Shown here piece after piece: positions 13,987 to 20,903 of a stretch of 20,903 nucleotides of DNA; positions within the stretch are counted from its first letter, which is position 1; every line of letters starts with the position of its first letter. The DNA is from an uncultured Opitutia bacterium (GTDB lineage Bacteria > Verrucomicrobiota > Verrucomicrobiae > Opitutales > MB11C04). Both the position numbers and the translations under genes were made by a program. The notes beneath the pieces were generated by a model that ran no database searches, was not told the DNA's origin, and saw only the letters and a program-made list of their open reading frames with translations. The stretch lies in the NCBI GenBank assembly GCA_913048545.1, contig CAJWWH010000018.1, positions 1-20,903 on the forward strand, given 5' to 3'.

Positions 13987-14592
13987 ATGACAAATTACAT
14001 TTTATACTTTTCCCTCCTTCCACTCTTGGCGATTTCAGCAAAGCCCATTGTTTTTGATTTCAAAGACCCCAAGGGTGTGAACAATATTATTTTTCAAATG
14101 GATGCTCCACTTGAGTCCATTAATGGATCAGGGGACGGTGTCTCCGGAAGTGTGGAGTTTGACCCCGGGAATCCTGAGTCCACCAAGGGGACGATCTCCC
14201 TGGATGCCAAAAGCCTGCATGTGGGAAACCCGGTGCTTAAAGAGCACATGCACGGAGATGACTGGCTTGAAGTTGAGAAGTTTAGCCAAATTAAGTTTCA
14301 TCTTTCACAACTCCAGAATGTTAAAAAGGTAAAGAATGACTACCACGCAGATGCCAAGGGTAAAATGACGATTCGTAATGTGACTGTTCAGATAAATGTA
14401 CCGGTAAAACTCACATTCCTGAAGGATATGCTCATTAAAAGAAATCGCGTGCCGGGCGATCTTCTTGTGCTGCGTTCAAAATTCTCGGTCAAGCGTGATG
14501 ATTTTAATATTCAAAAAGGACAAAACCTTGAAAAAGTAGCCAACGAAATTGAGATATCCGTCAATCTCGCTGGAGCTGCACCGAGTAAATAG
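13987..14592 (+). CDS. Secreted YceI-family lipocalin-like protein
   Basis: A 201-residue protein with an N-terminal signal peptide (NYILYFSLLPLLAISA, cleavage near residue 18). The mature part shows the YceI pattern: an early strand pair with hydrophobic spacing, SGSVEFDPGNPESTKGTISLDAKSL, the LKEHMHGDDWLEVEKFSQIKF segment (compare the R-D-x-H-L-x-x-x-x-F-x-x-x-x-(Y/F)-P-x-I-x-F motif), then GKMTIRNVTVQINVPVKLTF and a closing FSVKRDDFNI strand. YceI proteins are eight-stranded barrels that bind isoprenoid or other amphiphilic lipids in the periplasm. The ligand here is unknown. The gene is monocistronic: it is preceded by an AT-rich spacer and followed by an intrinsic terminator. Confidence 0.88.
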   Translation: MTNYILYFSLLPLLAISAKPIVFDFKDPKGVNNIIFQMDAPLESINGSGDGVSGSVEFDPGNPESTKGTISLDAKSLHVGNPVLKEHMHGDDWLEVEKFSQIKFHLSQLQNVKKVKNDYHADAKGKMTIRNVTVQINVPVKLTFLKDMLIKRNRVPGDLLVLRSKFSVKRDDFNIQKGQNLEKVANEIEISVNLAGAAPSK

Positions 14593-14633
14593 TTTTATTA
14601 AACGGCGGGCGGTTAAAACCGTTGGCACTTTTT

Positions 14634-14675
14634 GGCGGGATCGTGTATGACATGATCTCGCTTTTCTATTTTTTT
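14634..14675 (+). terminator. Intrinsic terminator between the YceI gene and cysC
   Basis: GCGGGATCGTG (14635-14645) pairs with CATGATCTCGC (14651-14661) in an 11-bp stem containing two G-U pairs, closed by a five-base loop TATGA. It is followed at once by a T-rich run (14662-14675, TTTTCTATTTTTTT). This is the clearest rho-independent terminator in the window. It also shows that a possible TTG start at 14622 for cysC is wrong, because that frame would run through the hairpin. Confidence 0.78.
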
Positions 14676-14699
14676 CATTTAGTGTATATTCTTCCTCTC

Positions 14700-15299
14700 A
14701 TGCCCGCTAAAGATATTTTCCCGATTAACGATCGCCTTCTCGTTCGCTCAGACAAAGAACTCATGCTTTCACAAAAGAGCCGTGCGTACTGGTTTTGTGG
14801 TCTTTCAGGGTCGGGCAAGAGCACACTGGCCATTCAACTGGAGAAAGATCTGCATAATTCAGGAATCTTCTCCGTGGTTTTGGATGGGGATAACTTAAGG
14901 GTCGGACTCAATCAAGATTTGGGATTCAGTGATGCAGACCGTATGGAAAATATTAGACGAGTGAGCGAAGTCGCGAAAATCCTGGTATCCAATGGAGTGG
15001 TTGTTATCGTTTCACTCATCTCTCCCAAAAAGGAATTCAGGGAATTAGCCAGTAAAATTATTGGCAGTGACTCATTTCGCGAAATCTACATTCAGGCAGA
15101 TTTTGAAACCTGCCACAAAAGAGATGTGAAAGGGCTATACGCCAAAGCTGAAAAAAATCAAATTGAAGATTTTACGGGCAAATCCTCTACCTTTGAGGCT
15201 CCATTGGACCCTTGGATTAGCATAGACACTGCCAATGAAACGATCAGTAAATCCTCCCAAGCACTCTTCAGTCAAATTATTAAAGATGTTCAAATTTAA
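14700..15299 (+). CDS. cysC: Adenylylsulfate kinase CysC
   Basis: A 199-residue P-loop kinase. From ATG 14700 the Walker A GLSGSGKST is at 34-42, followed by LDGDNLRVGLNQDLGFSDADR (the D-G-D-x-(L/V)-R motif and D-L-G-F-S-x-x-D-R) and ENIRRVSEVAKIL, all diagnostic of APS kinase. It phosphorylates adenosine 5'-phosphosulfate to PAPS with ATP. An in-frame TTG at 14622 would add 26 hydrophobic residues encoded by the terminator region and is rejected. cysC opens a tight operon: cysD starts 5 nt after its stop and cysN follows 14 nt after cysD. TATATT at 14685-14690 is a possible -10, with no good -35. No Shine-Dalgarno is evident. Confidence 0.95.
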   Translation: MPAKDIFPINDRLLVRSDKELMLSQKSRAYWFCGLSGSGKSTLAIQLEKDLHNSGIFSVVLDGDNLRVGLNQDLGFSDADRMENIRRVSEVAKILVSNGVVVIVSLISPKKEFRELASKIIGSDSFREIYIQADFETCHKRDVKGLYAKAEKNQIEDFTGKSSTFEAPLDPWISIDTANETISKSSQALFSQIIKDVQI

Positions 15300-15304
15300 C
15301 TCGA

Positions 15305-16210
15305 ATGCAAAACTATAACTTAACTCACCTCGAACAGCTGGAATCAGAGGCAATCTTCATTCTCCGCGAGACTGCTGCCCAGTTTGACCGACCGGGTCTT
15401 CTCTTCTCTGGCGGTAAGGACTCAATCGTGATGGCTCATCTTGCCGCAAAAGCATTTACTCCCTCGAAAATCCCTTTCCCATTTGTTCATGTTGACACAG
15501 GTCACAATTTCCCGGAAACCCTGAAGTTTCGTGATGAATTTGTCAGTCAGCAAGGCGTACATCTAATCGTCGGATTAGTACAGGATTCAATCGAGCGAGG
15601 AACCGCCGTCGAAGAAACGGGGCCGAATGCGAGCAGAAACGCACTTCAATCCGTCACTTTACTGGAAACAATAGAAAAGGAGTCGCTTGATGCCTGCCTG
15701 GGAGGCGGCAGGAGGGACGAGGAAAAGGCAAGAGCCAAGGAGCGTTTTTTTTCCCATCGGGATGCCTTTGGTCAGTGGGACCCAAAAAATCAACGACCCG
15801 AGCTATGGAATCTTTTTAACGGGCGAAAAGCTCCCGGGGAAAATTTTCGCATTTTCCCGCTGAGTAACTGGACAGAAATGGATGTGTGGCAGTATGCAAA
15901 AATTGAGAACATTGAACTTCCCAGTCTTTATTTCAGCCACAACCGCGAAGTTATTAACCGTAATGGAAGTTTACTCGCAGTTTCTGAATTTGTTTCCCCA
16001 AGAGAGAATGAAAGTCCCGTTAAGGAAACGGTTCGTTTCAGAACTATTGGGGATGCCACCTGTACCGGAGCGGTGCTTTCCACTGCGTCCAATCTCGATG
16101 AAGTAATTGCAGAAGTGGCTGCGTCCCGGGTAACTGAGCGTGGTTCCCGGGCAGATGACCGAAGGTCGGAAGCGGCAATGGAGGATCGAAAGAAACAGGG
16201 CTATTTCTAA
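15305..16210 (+). CDS. cysD: Sulfate adenylyltransferase subunit 2 (CysD)
   Basis: A 301-residue PP-loop protein, the normal CysD length. The ATP pyrophosphatase loop is FSGGKDSIVM (SGGKDS at 35-40). Other conserved stretches are HVDTGHNFPETLKFRD, CLGGGRRDEEKARAKERFFS and FRTIGDATCTGAV, and the family's C-terminal RADDRRSEAAMEDRKKQGYF is intact. With CysN it makes adenosine phosphosulfate from sulfate and ATP, with GTP hydrolysis driving the reaction. It is flanked by cysC and cysN. The CysD-CysN type of enzyme, rather than the single-chain Sat type, is used here. Confidence 0.97.
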   Translation: MQNYNLTHLEQLESEAIFILRETAAQFDRPGLLFSGGKDSIVMAHLAAKAFTPSKIPFPFVHVDTGHNFPETLKFRDEFVSQQGVHLIVGLVQDSIERGTAVEETGPNASRNALQSVTLLETIEKESLDACLGGGRRDEEKARAKERFFSHRDAFGQWDPKNQRPELWNLFNGRKAPGENFRIFPLSNWTEMDVWQYAKIENIELPSLYFSHNREVINRNGSLLAVSEFVSPRENESPVKETVRFRTIGDATCTGAVLSTASNLDEVIAEVAASRVTERGSRADDRRSEAAMEDRKKQGYF

Positions 16211-16224
16211 AACATTTTATTCAA

Positions 16225-17499
16225 ATGACAAACCAGAACAGCTATTTAGACATGGACCTTTTACGGTTCACCACCGCCGGAAGCGTGGACGACGGAAAGA
16301 GTACCTTAATTGGCCGCCTTTTTCATGATACCAAGGCAATTTTTGAAGACCAATTAGAGGCAATTGAAAAAAGCAGTAAGCAGCGGGGTGATGAGCATGT
16401 CAACCTGGCCCTCCTTACCGACGGACTTCGGGCTGAGCGTGAACAGGGCATTACGATTGATGTTGCCTACCGTTACTTCGCCACCCCTAAACGAAAATTT
16501 ATTATTGCCGATACTCCGGGGCACATTCAATACACGAGAAACATGGTCACCGGGGCATCGACAGCCAACCTTGCATTAATCCTGGTTGATGCACGGAACG
16601 GGGTCGTGGAACAGACGCGCAGACACACATTTATTGCCGACCTGCTTGGAATAAAGCATGTGGCGGTGTGCATCAACAAAATGGATCTTGTCGATTATCA
16701 GGAGGAAGCATATGAAAAAGTGCTTCGCCAGTACACCGATTTTGCATCCCGTCTGGAAAATGTGACCGACTTAACTTTTGTTCCTATTAGTGCCCTGAAA
16801 GGAGACAATATTGTTGATCGGTCCGAGAACATGAAATGGTACAAAGGGCCTCCGCTCCTGTATCATCTTGAAAATGTGTATGTCGGATCGGATAGCAATC
16901 ATGTGGACTCACGTTTTCCCGTTCAATGGGTTATCCGCCCCCATTCGGATGTGCATCACGACTTCAGGGGTTTTTCCGGTCGCGTGGCCGGAGGAGTATT
17001 CAAAACCGGGGACGAAGTCACCGTTTTACCGTCCGGTTTCTCCACCAAAATTTCTAAAATTCTGAAAGGTGAGGAGGAATTGGACTCTGCTTATCATCCC
17101 CAATCAGTTACTATGCTGCTGGAGGATGAAATTGATGTCAGTCGGGGAGACATGATTGTTAAACCGAATAACCGTCCGAAAATATCTCAGGACCTTGATG
17201 CTTTTATTTGTTGGTTCTCGGCCACGAAAAAAATGGTGAAGGGTGGAAAGCTTATTTTTCGTCATACCACCAAGGAGGCTCAGGCAATCGTTTCTGATAT
17301 CCGCTATAAAGTGGATGTTAATTCACTCAGGAAGATGGAAGATGTGGACGGTTTTGAAATGAACGATATTGGCCGTGTTTCACTACGGATCTCTCAGCCT
17401 GTGTTTCATGACACCTATCGTAGAAACCGAAATACAGGAAGCTTTATCCTGGTTGATCCTTTTACAAACGAAACCCTGGCCGCAGGGATGTTAAGATGA
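16225..17499 (+). CDS. cysN: Sulfate adenylyltransferase subunit 1 (CysN, GTPase)
   Basis: A 424-residue EF-Tu-like GTPase. G1 is GSVDDGKST (19-27), G3 is DTPGH (96-100) and G4 is NKMD (151-154); the GITIDVAYRYF switch region is also present. The C-terminal half forms the two expected beta-barrel domains, ending ILVDPFTNETLAAGMLR. CysN couples GTP hydrolysis to APS formation by CysD. The CysC kinase domain that is fused to CysN in some bacteria is absent, since cysC is a separate gene. The protein is somewhat shorter than the Escherichia coli subunit (about 475 residues). The downstream gene overlaps its stop as ATGA, so translation of the two is coupled. Confidence 0.97.
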   Translation: MTNQNSYLDMDLLRFTTAGSVDDGKSTLIGRLFHDTKAIFEDQLEAIEKSSKQRGDEHVNLALLTDGLRAEREQGITIDVAYRYFATPKRKFIIADTPGHIQYTRNMVTGASTANLALILVDARNGVVEQTRRHTFIADLLGIKHVAVCINKMDLVDYQEEAYEKVLRQYTDFASRLENVTDLTFVPISALKGDNIVDRSENMKWYKGPPLLYHLENVYVGSDSNHVDSRFPVQWVIRPHSDVHHDFRGFSGRVAGGVFKTGDEVTVLPSGFSTKISKILKGEEELDSAYHPQSVTMLLEDEIDVSRGDMIVKPNNRPKISQDLDAFICWFSATKKMVKGGKLIFRHTTKEAQAIVSDIRYKVDVNSLRKMEDVDGFEMNDIGRVSLRISQPVFHDTYRRNRNTGSFILVDPFTNETLAAGMLR

Positions 17500-18611
17500 A
17501 TTTACCGCCGGTGCAGATTGAACAGTTGCGAGAACTCGGACTGCGTCTGATTTCTCAACATTCAGCTCGGGTTGTGGTTCCTGCCAAGCAAGAAAAAGCC
17601 GGCTACTGGTTTGGCGGGGGTAATATTATTCAGGAAAGCGGAGGTCGGATCGTTCTTTGTGGAAGATACCGGAATGCCGGCGACTCAACCACGGGGACCG
17701 GTGCCGGAGAAAGGGGACTGGAGTTTGCGGTATTTGCCGGAAACGAGAAGGTGGAAAATCTCGATAAAATACTTTCTTTTTCTAAAAAGGATTTAGCTCA
17801 CTCTTCAAATATTGTGTCGATTGAGGGTGGTTGTCTCATTCAGACATCAGACAAGAATCAATATGAACTGTTCATTTCCACCGAAAAGCAGGTCGCTTAT
17901 CCAAAGTCGTTAATCAATTTCCAGAAACCGGGAACCGGAGTATGGAGTATTGATCTGCTGACAGGACAGAATCCTGAGTCAATTGAATTGGCTTCAATCC
18001 GCACGGTTGCCTCATCGACTGATTCTGGCACTCTTCATGCCAAGGATCCGGTTGTTTTTTGCTCTCAGGATGGACATACTGAACTCCTATACTGCAATCA
18101 TCCTTTTTCATGGTCGAGTTCGAACACGGGTCTGATAAGGCGAAAAAAAGGGGAAACCTCCTTTGGAGCTATTTCTGATTCTGTTCTCTCCCGGGGAAAC
18201 TGTTGGGATGTGGCCTGCTCACGAGTAACCGAAAGATTATCCGTGCCAAAGATTGGTTCTTTTGCTGGTCTCCCGAACCTGTCCCTGTACTTTTACGATG
18301 GTGCCGAGTGCCTTCGCCCTTTGGAACAAAACCCGCAGGCATCCAAGCGACCACGGGGATATTCCTGTGAAGAGCTTGGAGGCTTAGCCTGGGGGTGGGA
18401 CAGTGAATTCCCTAAAATTAATTCAATATCAAAGGATTTCCCCCTTTTCATATCTCCACATGCCAGCGGATGCAGTCGCTATGTGTCTGCTATCTTCCTC
18501 CAAAATGGGGATTTGCTCGCCACTTGGCAGCAGGCACAACCTGACGGCTCTCAGCCGCTTGTAGCTCATAAAATTGATTATTCCGAGGTAAAGCGAATTT
18601 TGACCGTTTAA
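17496..18611 (+). CDS. Beta-propeller-like protein, possible glycosidase/sialidase family
   Basis: A 371-residue protein starting at ATG 17496 and overlapping the cysN stop. No signal peptide is visible, so a cytoplasmic location is implied. The strand-rich sequence with repeated W/F-G-G and G-x-I-x-x-x-G-R units (YWFGGGNIIQES, GRIVLCGRYRNAGDS, GERGLEFAVFAG, GNCWDVACSRVTERL) resembles proteins annotated as sialidase-like or five-bladed glycosidase-like propellers in Planctomycetes and Verrucomicrobia. No clear Asp-box is visible, and I cannot assign catalytic residues. The family call is tentative. Its coupling to the last sulfate-activation gene suggests a job linked to sulfated or acidic sugars, or to regulation of PAPS use, but nothing in the sequence proves it. 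Confidence 0.55.
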   Translation: MNLPPVQIEQLRELGLRLISQHSARVVVPAKQEKAGYWFGGGNIIQESGGRIVLCGRYRNAGDSTTGTGAGERGLEFAVFAGNEKVENLDKILSFSKKDLAHSSNIVSIEGGCLIQTSDKNQYELFISTEKQVAYPKSLINFQKPGTGVWSIDLLTGQNPESIELASIRTVASSTDSGTLHAKDPVVFCSQDGHTELLYCNHPFSWSSSNTGLIRRKKGETSFGAISDSVLSRGNCWDVACSRVTERLSVPKIGSFAGLPNLSLYFYDGAECLRPLEQNPQASKRPRGYSCEELGGLAWGWDSEFPKINSISKDFPLFISPHASGCSRYVSAIFLQNGDLLATWQQAQPDGSQPLVAHKIDYSEVKRILTV

Positions 18612-18645
18612 AAATAATTTATTCAAAAGTTCAGCTTTTCAGCTG
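18611..18645 (-). terminator. Weak candidate terminator of the GYF_2 gene (minus strand)
   Basis: On the minus strand CAGCT-GAAA-AGCTG (18645-18632) makes a 5-bp stem with a GNRA tetraloop that spans the last codons of the GYF_2 gene. A T-rich stretch, AAATTATTTTT, follows about ten bases later. The stem is short and the U-run is displaced, so termination would be inefficient. Confidence 0.25.
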
Positions 18646-20728
18646 GCACAATGGTTTGGATGTCTTTTACCATTTTTAGAATTTGAGAAAGGGAATTTCT
18701 ATTTTTGTCGGTAAAAGCTAATTTCATGGTTCCTGACCCGGATGTCTTTCCGGAATTAGATGCCATTTCTAAATGAGAAATATCTTTAAGCATTTCCATC
18801 GGACCACCTGGAGGTATGGGTAAATCCATCTTCAAAATTGGAGCGATATTAATTTTGAGAACAAAATCATTCTTTTCAAAAATCTCTTTTTCTGAACCAC
18901 TAACCGGATTCTTTACCGAGCCAGACTGAGTGGCTTTGAGATGATCCTTACTGGCAATAAGGAGAAAATCATCTTTTTCAGTTATTGAATAGCCCTGCAT
19001 CATAGCGAAGCCCATACCCATGGCTACTGGAGGTGCGGATTTGAACTTGAGCCATTTTTCAGTATCGATAGATGCCGCGACAATAAACTCTGGTTTGGGC
19101 ATGGCGGCCATCATCATGGCTCCCGGATCCATTCCGCCTGGAGGAGCACCACCGGGGAAACCTCCAGGAGCGCCCGGGCCTGGGAAGGGCGAATCTTCCA
19201 TGTCATCATCTCCAAAGGGATTGTCTTCGGCAGGTGAGGCATCATCTCCAAACGGATTATCTTCAGCAACATCAGGGCCTCCTGGAAAACCACCCATGCT
19301 TGCAGGGTCTGGCATTTTAACATCGGTTAAGGATACCATGAATTCCCCGGTAAATGAGCTAATTACATCTTTAATGGATAAGTCACCCAATTCAGGCATT
19401 GGTTCATTTAGCTTAATGTCATCTCCAAATTCGGGAAGGATTTCCTTCTCTGCAAATTCAACGAAGTTTGAAATATCAAAAGCAAAACCTAATGCCAGTA
19501 TGGCATCCGCGGGTGAGAATTTTAAAATTCCATTAGAAAATCCACCTTTTCCATAAACCATGTCATTACTGGGAGTATCTATTTTAACCTCTCCGACCAT
19601 TTCACCATCTTCGAAATTCAGAGTAAGCGTTCCACTTCCCCCTTTAAGAGTATCCAGGTTAACATCGTCAAGGTTGGCTCCCAAATTATCGAGGATAGAA
19701 TCTCCGCCAAACCAGACTCCAATGTCATTTTTCTCGTTTGAAAACGATGCAAAAGTATCTTGGTTTTTGATCAATGCATTGGAACCATCTGCAGTCATGA
19801 ATTGATCGATTGACGGCTCTCGGTCTTCGGGTATATCCGCACCACCTGCATAAAAGAAGTCAGATCCAACGGCAATTTGTGGTTCAGCACCGTCGGCTCC
19901 ACCAAGTGCTTGGTAGAGCTGATATCCATCTTTTTCAGTTGGTTTGTCCAGGCCGGCAAGTAATTCGAGCGTATTCATGAACTTTTCCTTGTCTGACAAC
20001 TTCCCCGCAAGACCTCCGGTTGGCGCTAAGTTTGTATTTTCGTTAGGGATAAGATGAATTTGAAAAGGTTCGGAGATATCGATTCCCAAAGAGGATGGGT
20101 TTTCGAGTGCCTTGGCAACCATGGGAGGTAAGCCCGGAGGCAAAAGAGCCGCGATATCGTCACGACCTTTTTGCAGGAGATCATTGACTCGGATCAAAAT
20201 AACGGCTCCGGCATCGGATGGAATTCTTTCTATTAGAGGAATATTATTATTTGATGGCCCAGAATTCTTTGGTTCTTTTTGGGGCTCATCTGATGCTTGC
20301 GAAGAGCTTTTTTCAGCCTGCTCAGATTCAGTTTCATTATTTACAATCTGATCGCCATTTTCTTCATCATCGCCGAGTAGATAAAAAATAAGAACAACAA
20401 CAAGTGAAATTAAAGTAACTGCTCCAATTGAAGCAAAAATTAGAACTTTTTTACCACTGCCCTTTGCAGATGAAGCCTGCGTTTGATTGAGCTGGTTCTG
20501 GGTATTTGCTACTCCTTGATTTGCGTGTGCCTGCTGTGGTTCTTGCGATACAGGCTGTGCGGAGGCAGGTTGGCTCAAGCCGGGTACTTGGGAGAGGGGA
20601 ACCCAGTTCTGCCCGTCGTGACATGCCTGATCCTGTAATGTAAATGCACCTTGTTGGATGTATTGTTGAACTTGTTCGATGGTGTAGGGACCGTATTGAG
20701 TCCCGTCTTTATGTACATAAATATTCAT
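18623..20728 (-). CDS. GYF_2-domain single-pass membrane protein
   Basis: A 701-residue protein on the minus strand. An N-terminal GYF_2 domain spans about 1-52 (VHKDGTQYGPYTIEQVQQYIQQG, then WVPLSQVPGL), a fold that usually binds proline-rich or other short peptides. A Gln/Ala-rich linker (52-90) leads to a transmembrane helix at about 94-118 (VLIFASIGAVTLISLVVV). The remaining ~580 residues would be periplasmic and begin with an acidic Ser/Glu-rich region, then a repetitive alpha/beta-looking domain, split by a Gly/Pro/Met-rich insert that holds two AEDNPFGDD copies and GGFPGGAPPGGMDPGAMMM. The large domain resembles paralogous Verrucomicrobia exported proteins of unknown role. The topology is inferred. 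It converges on the propeller gene (11 nt between stops). Confidence 0.8.
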   Translation of the reverse strand: MNIYVHKDGTQYGPYTIEQVQQYIQQGAFTLQDQACHDGQNWVPLSQVPGLSQPASAQPVSQEPQQAHANQGVANTQNQLNQTQASSAKGSGKKVLIFASIGAVTLISLVVVLIFYLLGDDEENGDQIVNNETESEQAEKSSSQASDEPQKEPKNSGPSNNNIPLIERIPSDAGAVILIRVNDLLQKGRDDIAALLPPGLPPMVAKALENPSSLGIDISEPFQIHLIPNENTNLAPTGGLAGKLSDKEKFMNTLELLAGLDKPTEKDGYQLYQALGGADGAEPQIAVGSDFFYAGGADIPEDREPSIDQFMTADGSNALIKNQDTFASFSNEKNDIGVWFGGDSILDNLGANLDDVNLDTLKGGSGTLTLNFEDGEMVGEVKIDTPSNDMVYGKGGFSNGILKFSPADAILALGFAFDISNFVEFAEKEILPEFGDDIKLNEPMPELGDLSIKDVISSFTGEFMVSLTDVKMPDPASMGGFPGGPDVAEDNPFGDDASPAEDNPFGDDDMEDSPFPGPGAPGGFPGGAPPGGMDPGAMMMAAMPKPEFIVAASIDTEKWLKFKSAPPVAMGMGFAMMQGYSITEKDDFLLIASKDHLKATQSGSVKNPVSGSEKEIFEKNDFVLKINIAPILKMDLPIPPGGPMEMLKDISHLEMASNSGKTSGSGTMKLAFTDKNRNSLSQILKMVKDIQTIVPAEKLNF
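19206..19267. repeat. Direct repeat encoding two AEDNPFGDD units
   Basis: Within the GYF_2 gene two near-identical tracts of about 27 bp, at roughly 19206-19231 and 19241-19267, encode the same peptide AEDNPFGDD twice. They lie in the Gly/Pro-rich low-complexity insert of the periplasmic domain, so the copy number may vary between strains. Confidence 0.55.
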
Positions 20729-20757
20729 GGGCAGGAAGGATTTGTATGTAAATTATT

Positions 20758-20786
20758 ATTAAAATTAATCACTATCTATTGTGCAA
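20758..20786 (-). promoter_or_regulatory. Candidate promoter of the GYF_2 gene
   Basis: Reading the minus strand, TTGCAC (20786-20781) and TTTAAT (20763-20758) are 17 nt apart; the -10 matches five of six bases, the -35 only three. This would place a transcript start about 23 nt before the ATG at 20728. The region is AT-rich, so the prediction is modest. Confidence 0.3.
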
Positions 20787-20858
20787 GGGTTAAGATTTCA
20801 TATAATATGCTTAATTAAATAACACTTAAAGAATCGATAGCCTGTCATTTTTTTTGTA

Positions 20859-20903
20859 TTAAAAATAATGCGTGATTTTTTCAAGTGGGTCTCGAATAGG
20901 CAT
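20859..20903 (-). other. Possible C-terminal end of a further minus-strand gene
   Basis: From the window edge the minus strand reads an open frame of 14 codons (MPIRDPLEKITHYF) to a TAA at 20861-20859. It may be the tail of a gene that lies outside the window, or chance. The rest of 20729-20858 holds no gene that I can support. Confidence 0.2.

Noticed and set aside
14622..14699. Upstream TTG start for cysC adding a hydrophobic N-terminal stretch
   Set aside because: The extension would run through a strong intrinsic terminator, and ATG 14700 gives the standard CysC length.
19020..19556. Open frame of 178 codons on the plus strand, Gly/Pro/Ser-rich
   Set aside because: It is the complement of the GYF_2 gene's Gly/Pro-rich insert and reflects that composition only.

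Overview
The window looks like a housekeeping-rich chromosomal segment from a Verrucomicrobiota bacterium, probably a marine Opitutales/Puniceicoccaceae-type lineage. The lineage call is inference. It rests on a tiny basic protein of the Verrucomicrobia/Chlamydiae type beside ftsH, a short omega subunit of the type I associate with that phylum, a tandem 3-keto-disaccharide hydrolase (DUF1080) protein, a GYF_2 membrane protein, and moderate GC with AT-rich gene starts. Few genes have a Shine-Dalgarno sequence. I saw no tRNA, rRNA, CRISPR array, insertion sequence or phage gene.

Layout. Positions 1-4069 carry the end of tilS, ftsH, the small basic protein, cutA (minus strand), then rpoZ, smpB and trmL. 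Positions 4086-6483 carry a family 2 glycosyltransferase whose conserved N-terminus has no ordinary start codon, and a secreted two-domain DUF1080 protein. Positions 6484-7909 hold a possible small membrane protein (minus strand) and a cytoplasmic-looking leucine-rich-repeat protein with 21-residue repeats.

Positions 7974-12613 are the most distinctive part: a tight five-gene run encoding a CrtI/RetSat-like FAD oxidoreductase, a FabZ-like dehydratase, a FabI-like reductase, an OleA-like thiolase and an OleB-like alpha/beta hydrolase. This resembles the head-to-head long-chain olefin pathway, but OleC and OleD are absent next to it and lipid-reducing or desaturating enzymes sit in their place. 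A small one-helix membrane protein and xerC follow.

Positions 13987-20728 carry a secreted YceI-like protein, a clear intrinsic terminator, a sulfate-activation operon (cysC-cysD-cysN) ending in an overlapping propeller-like glycosidase or sialidase candidate, and a convergent GYF_2 membrane protein. The last 175 bases hold that gene's upstream region.

The main candidate for something new is the hybrid Ole/Fab cluster. Secondary points are the glycosyltransferase start, a possible pseudoknot over the rpoZ stop codon, promoter-like boxes placed so close to start codons that leaderless mRNAs are likely, and the sulfate-activation/propeller coupling.
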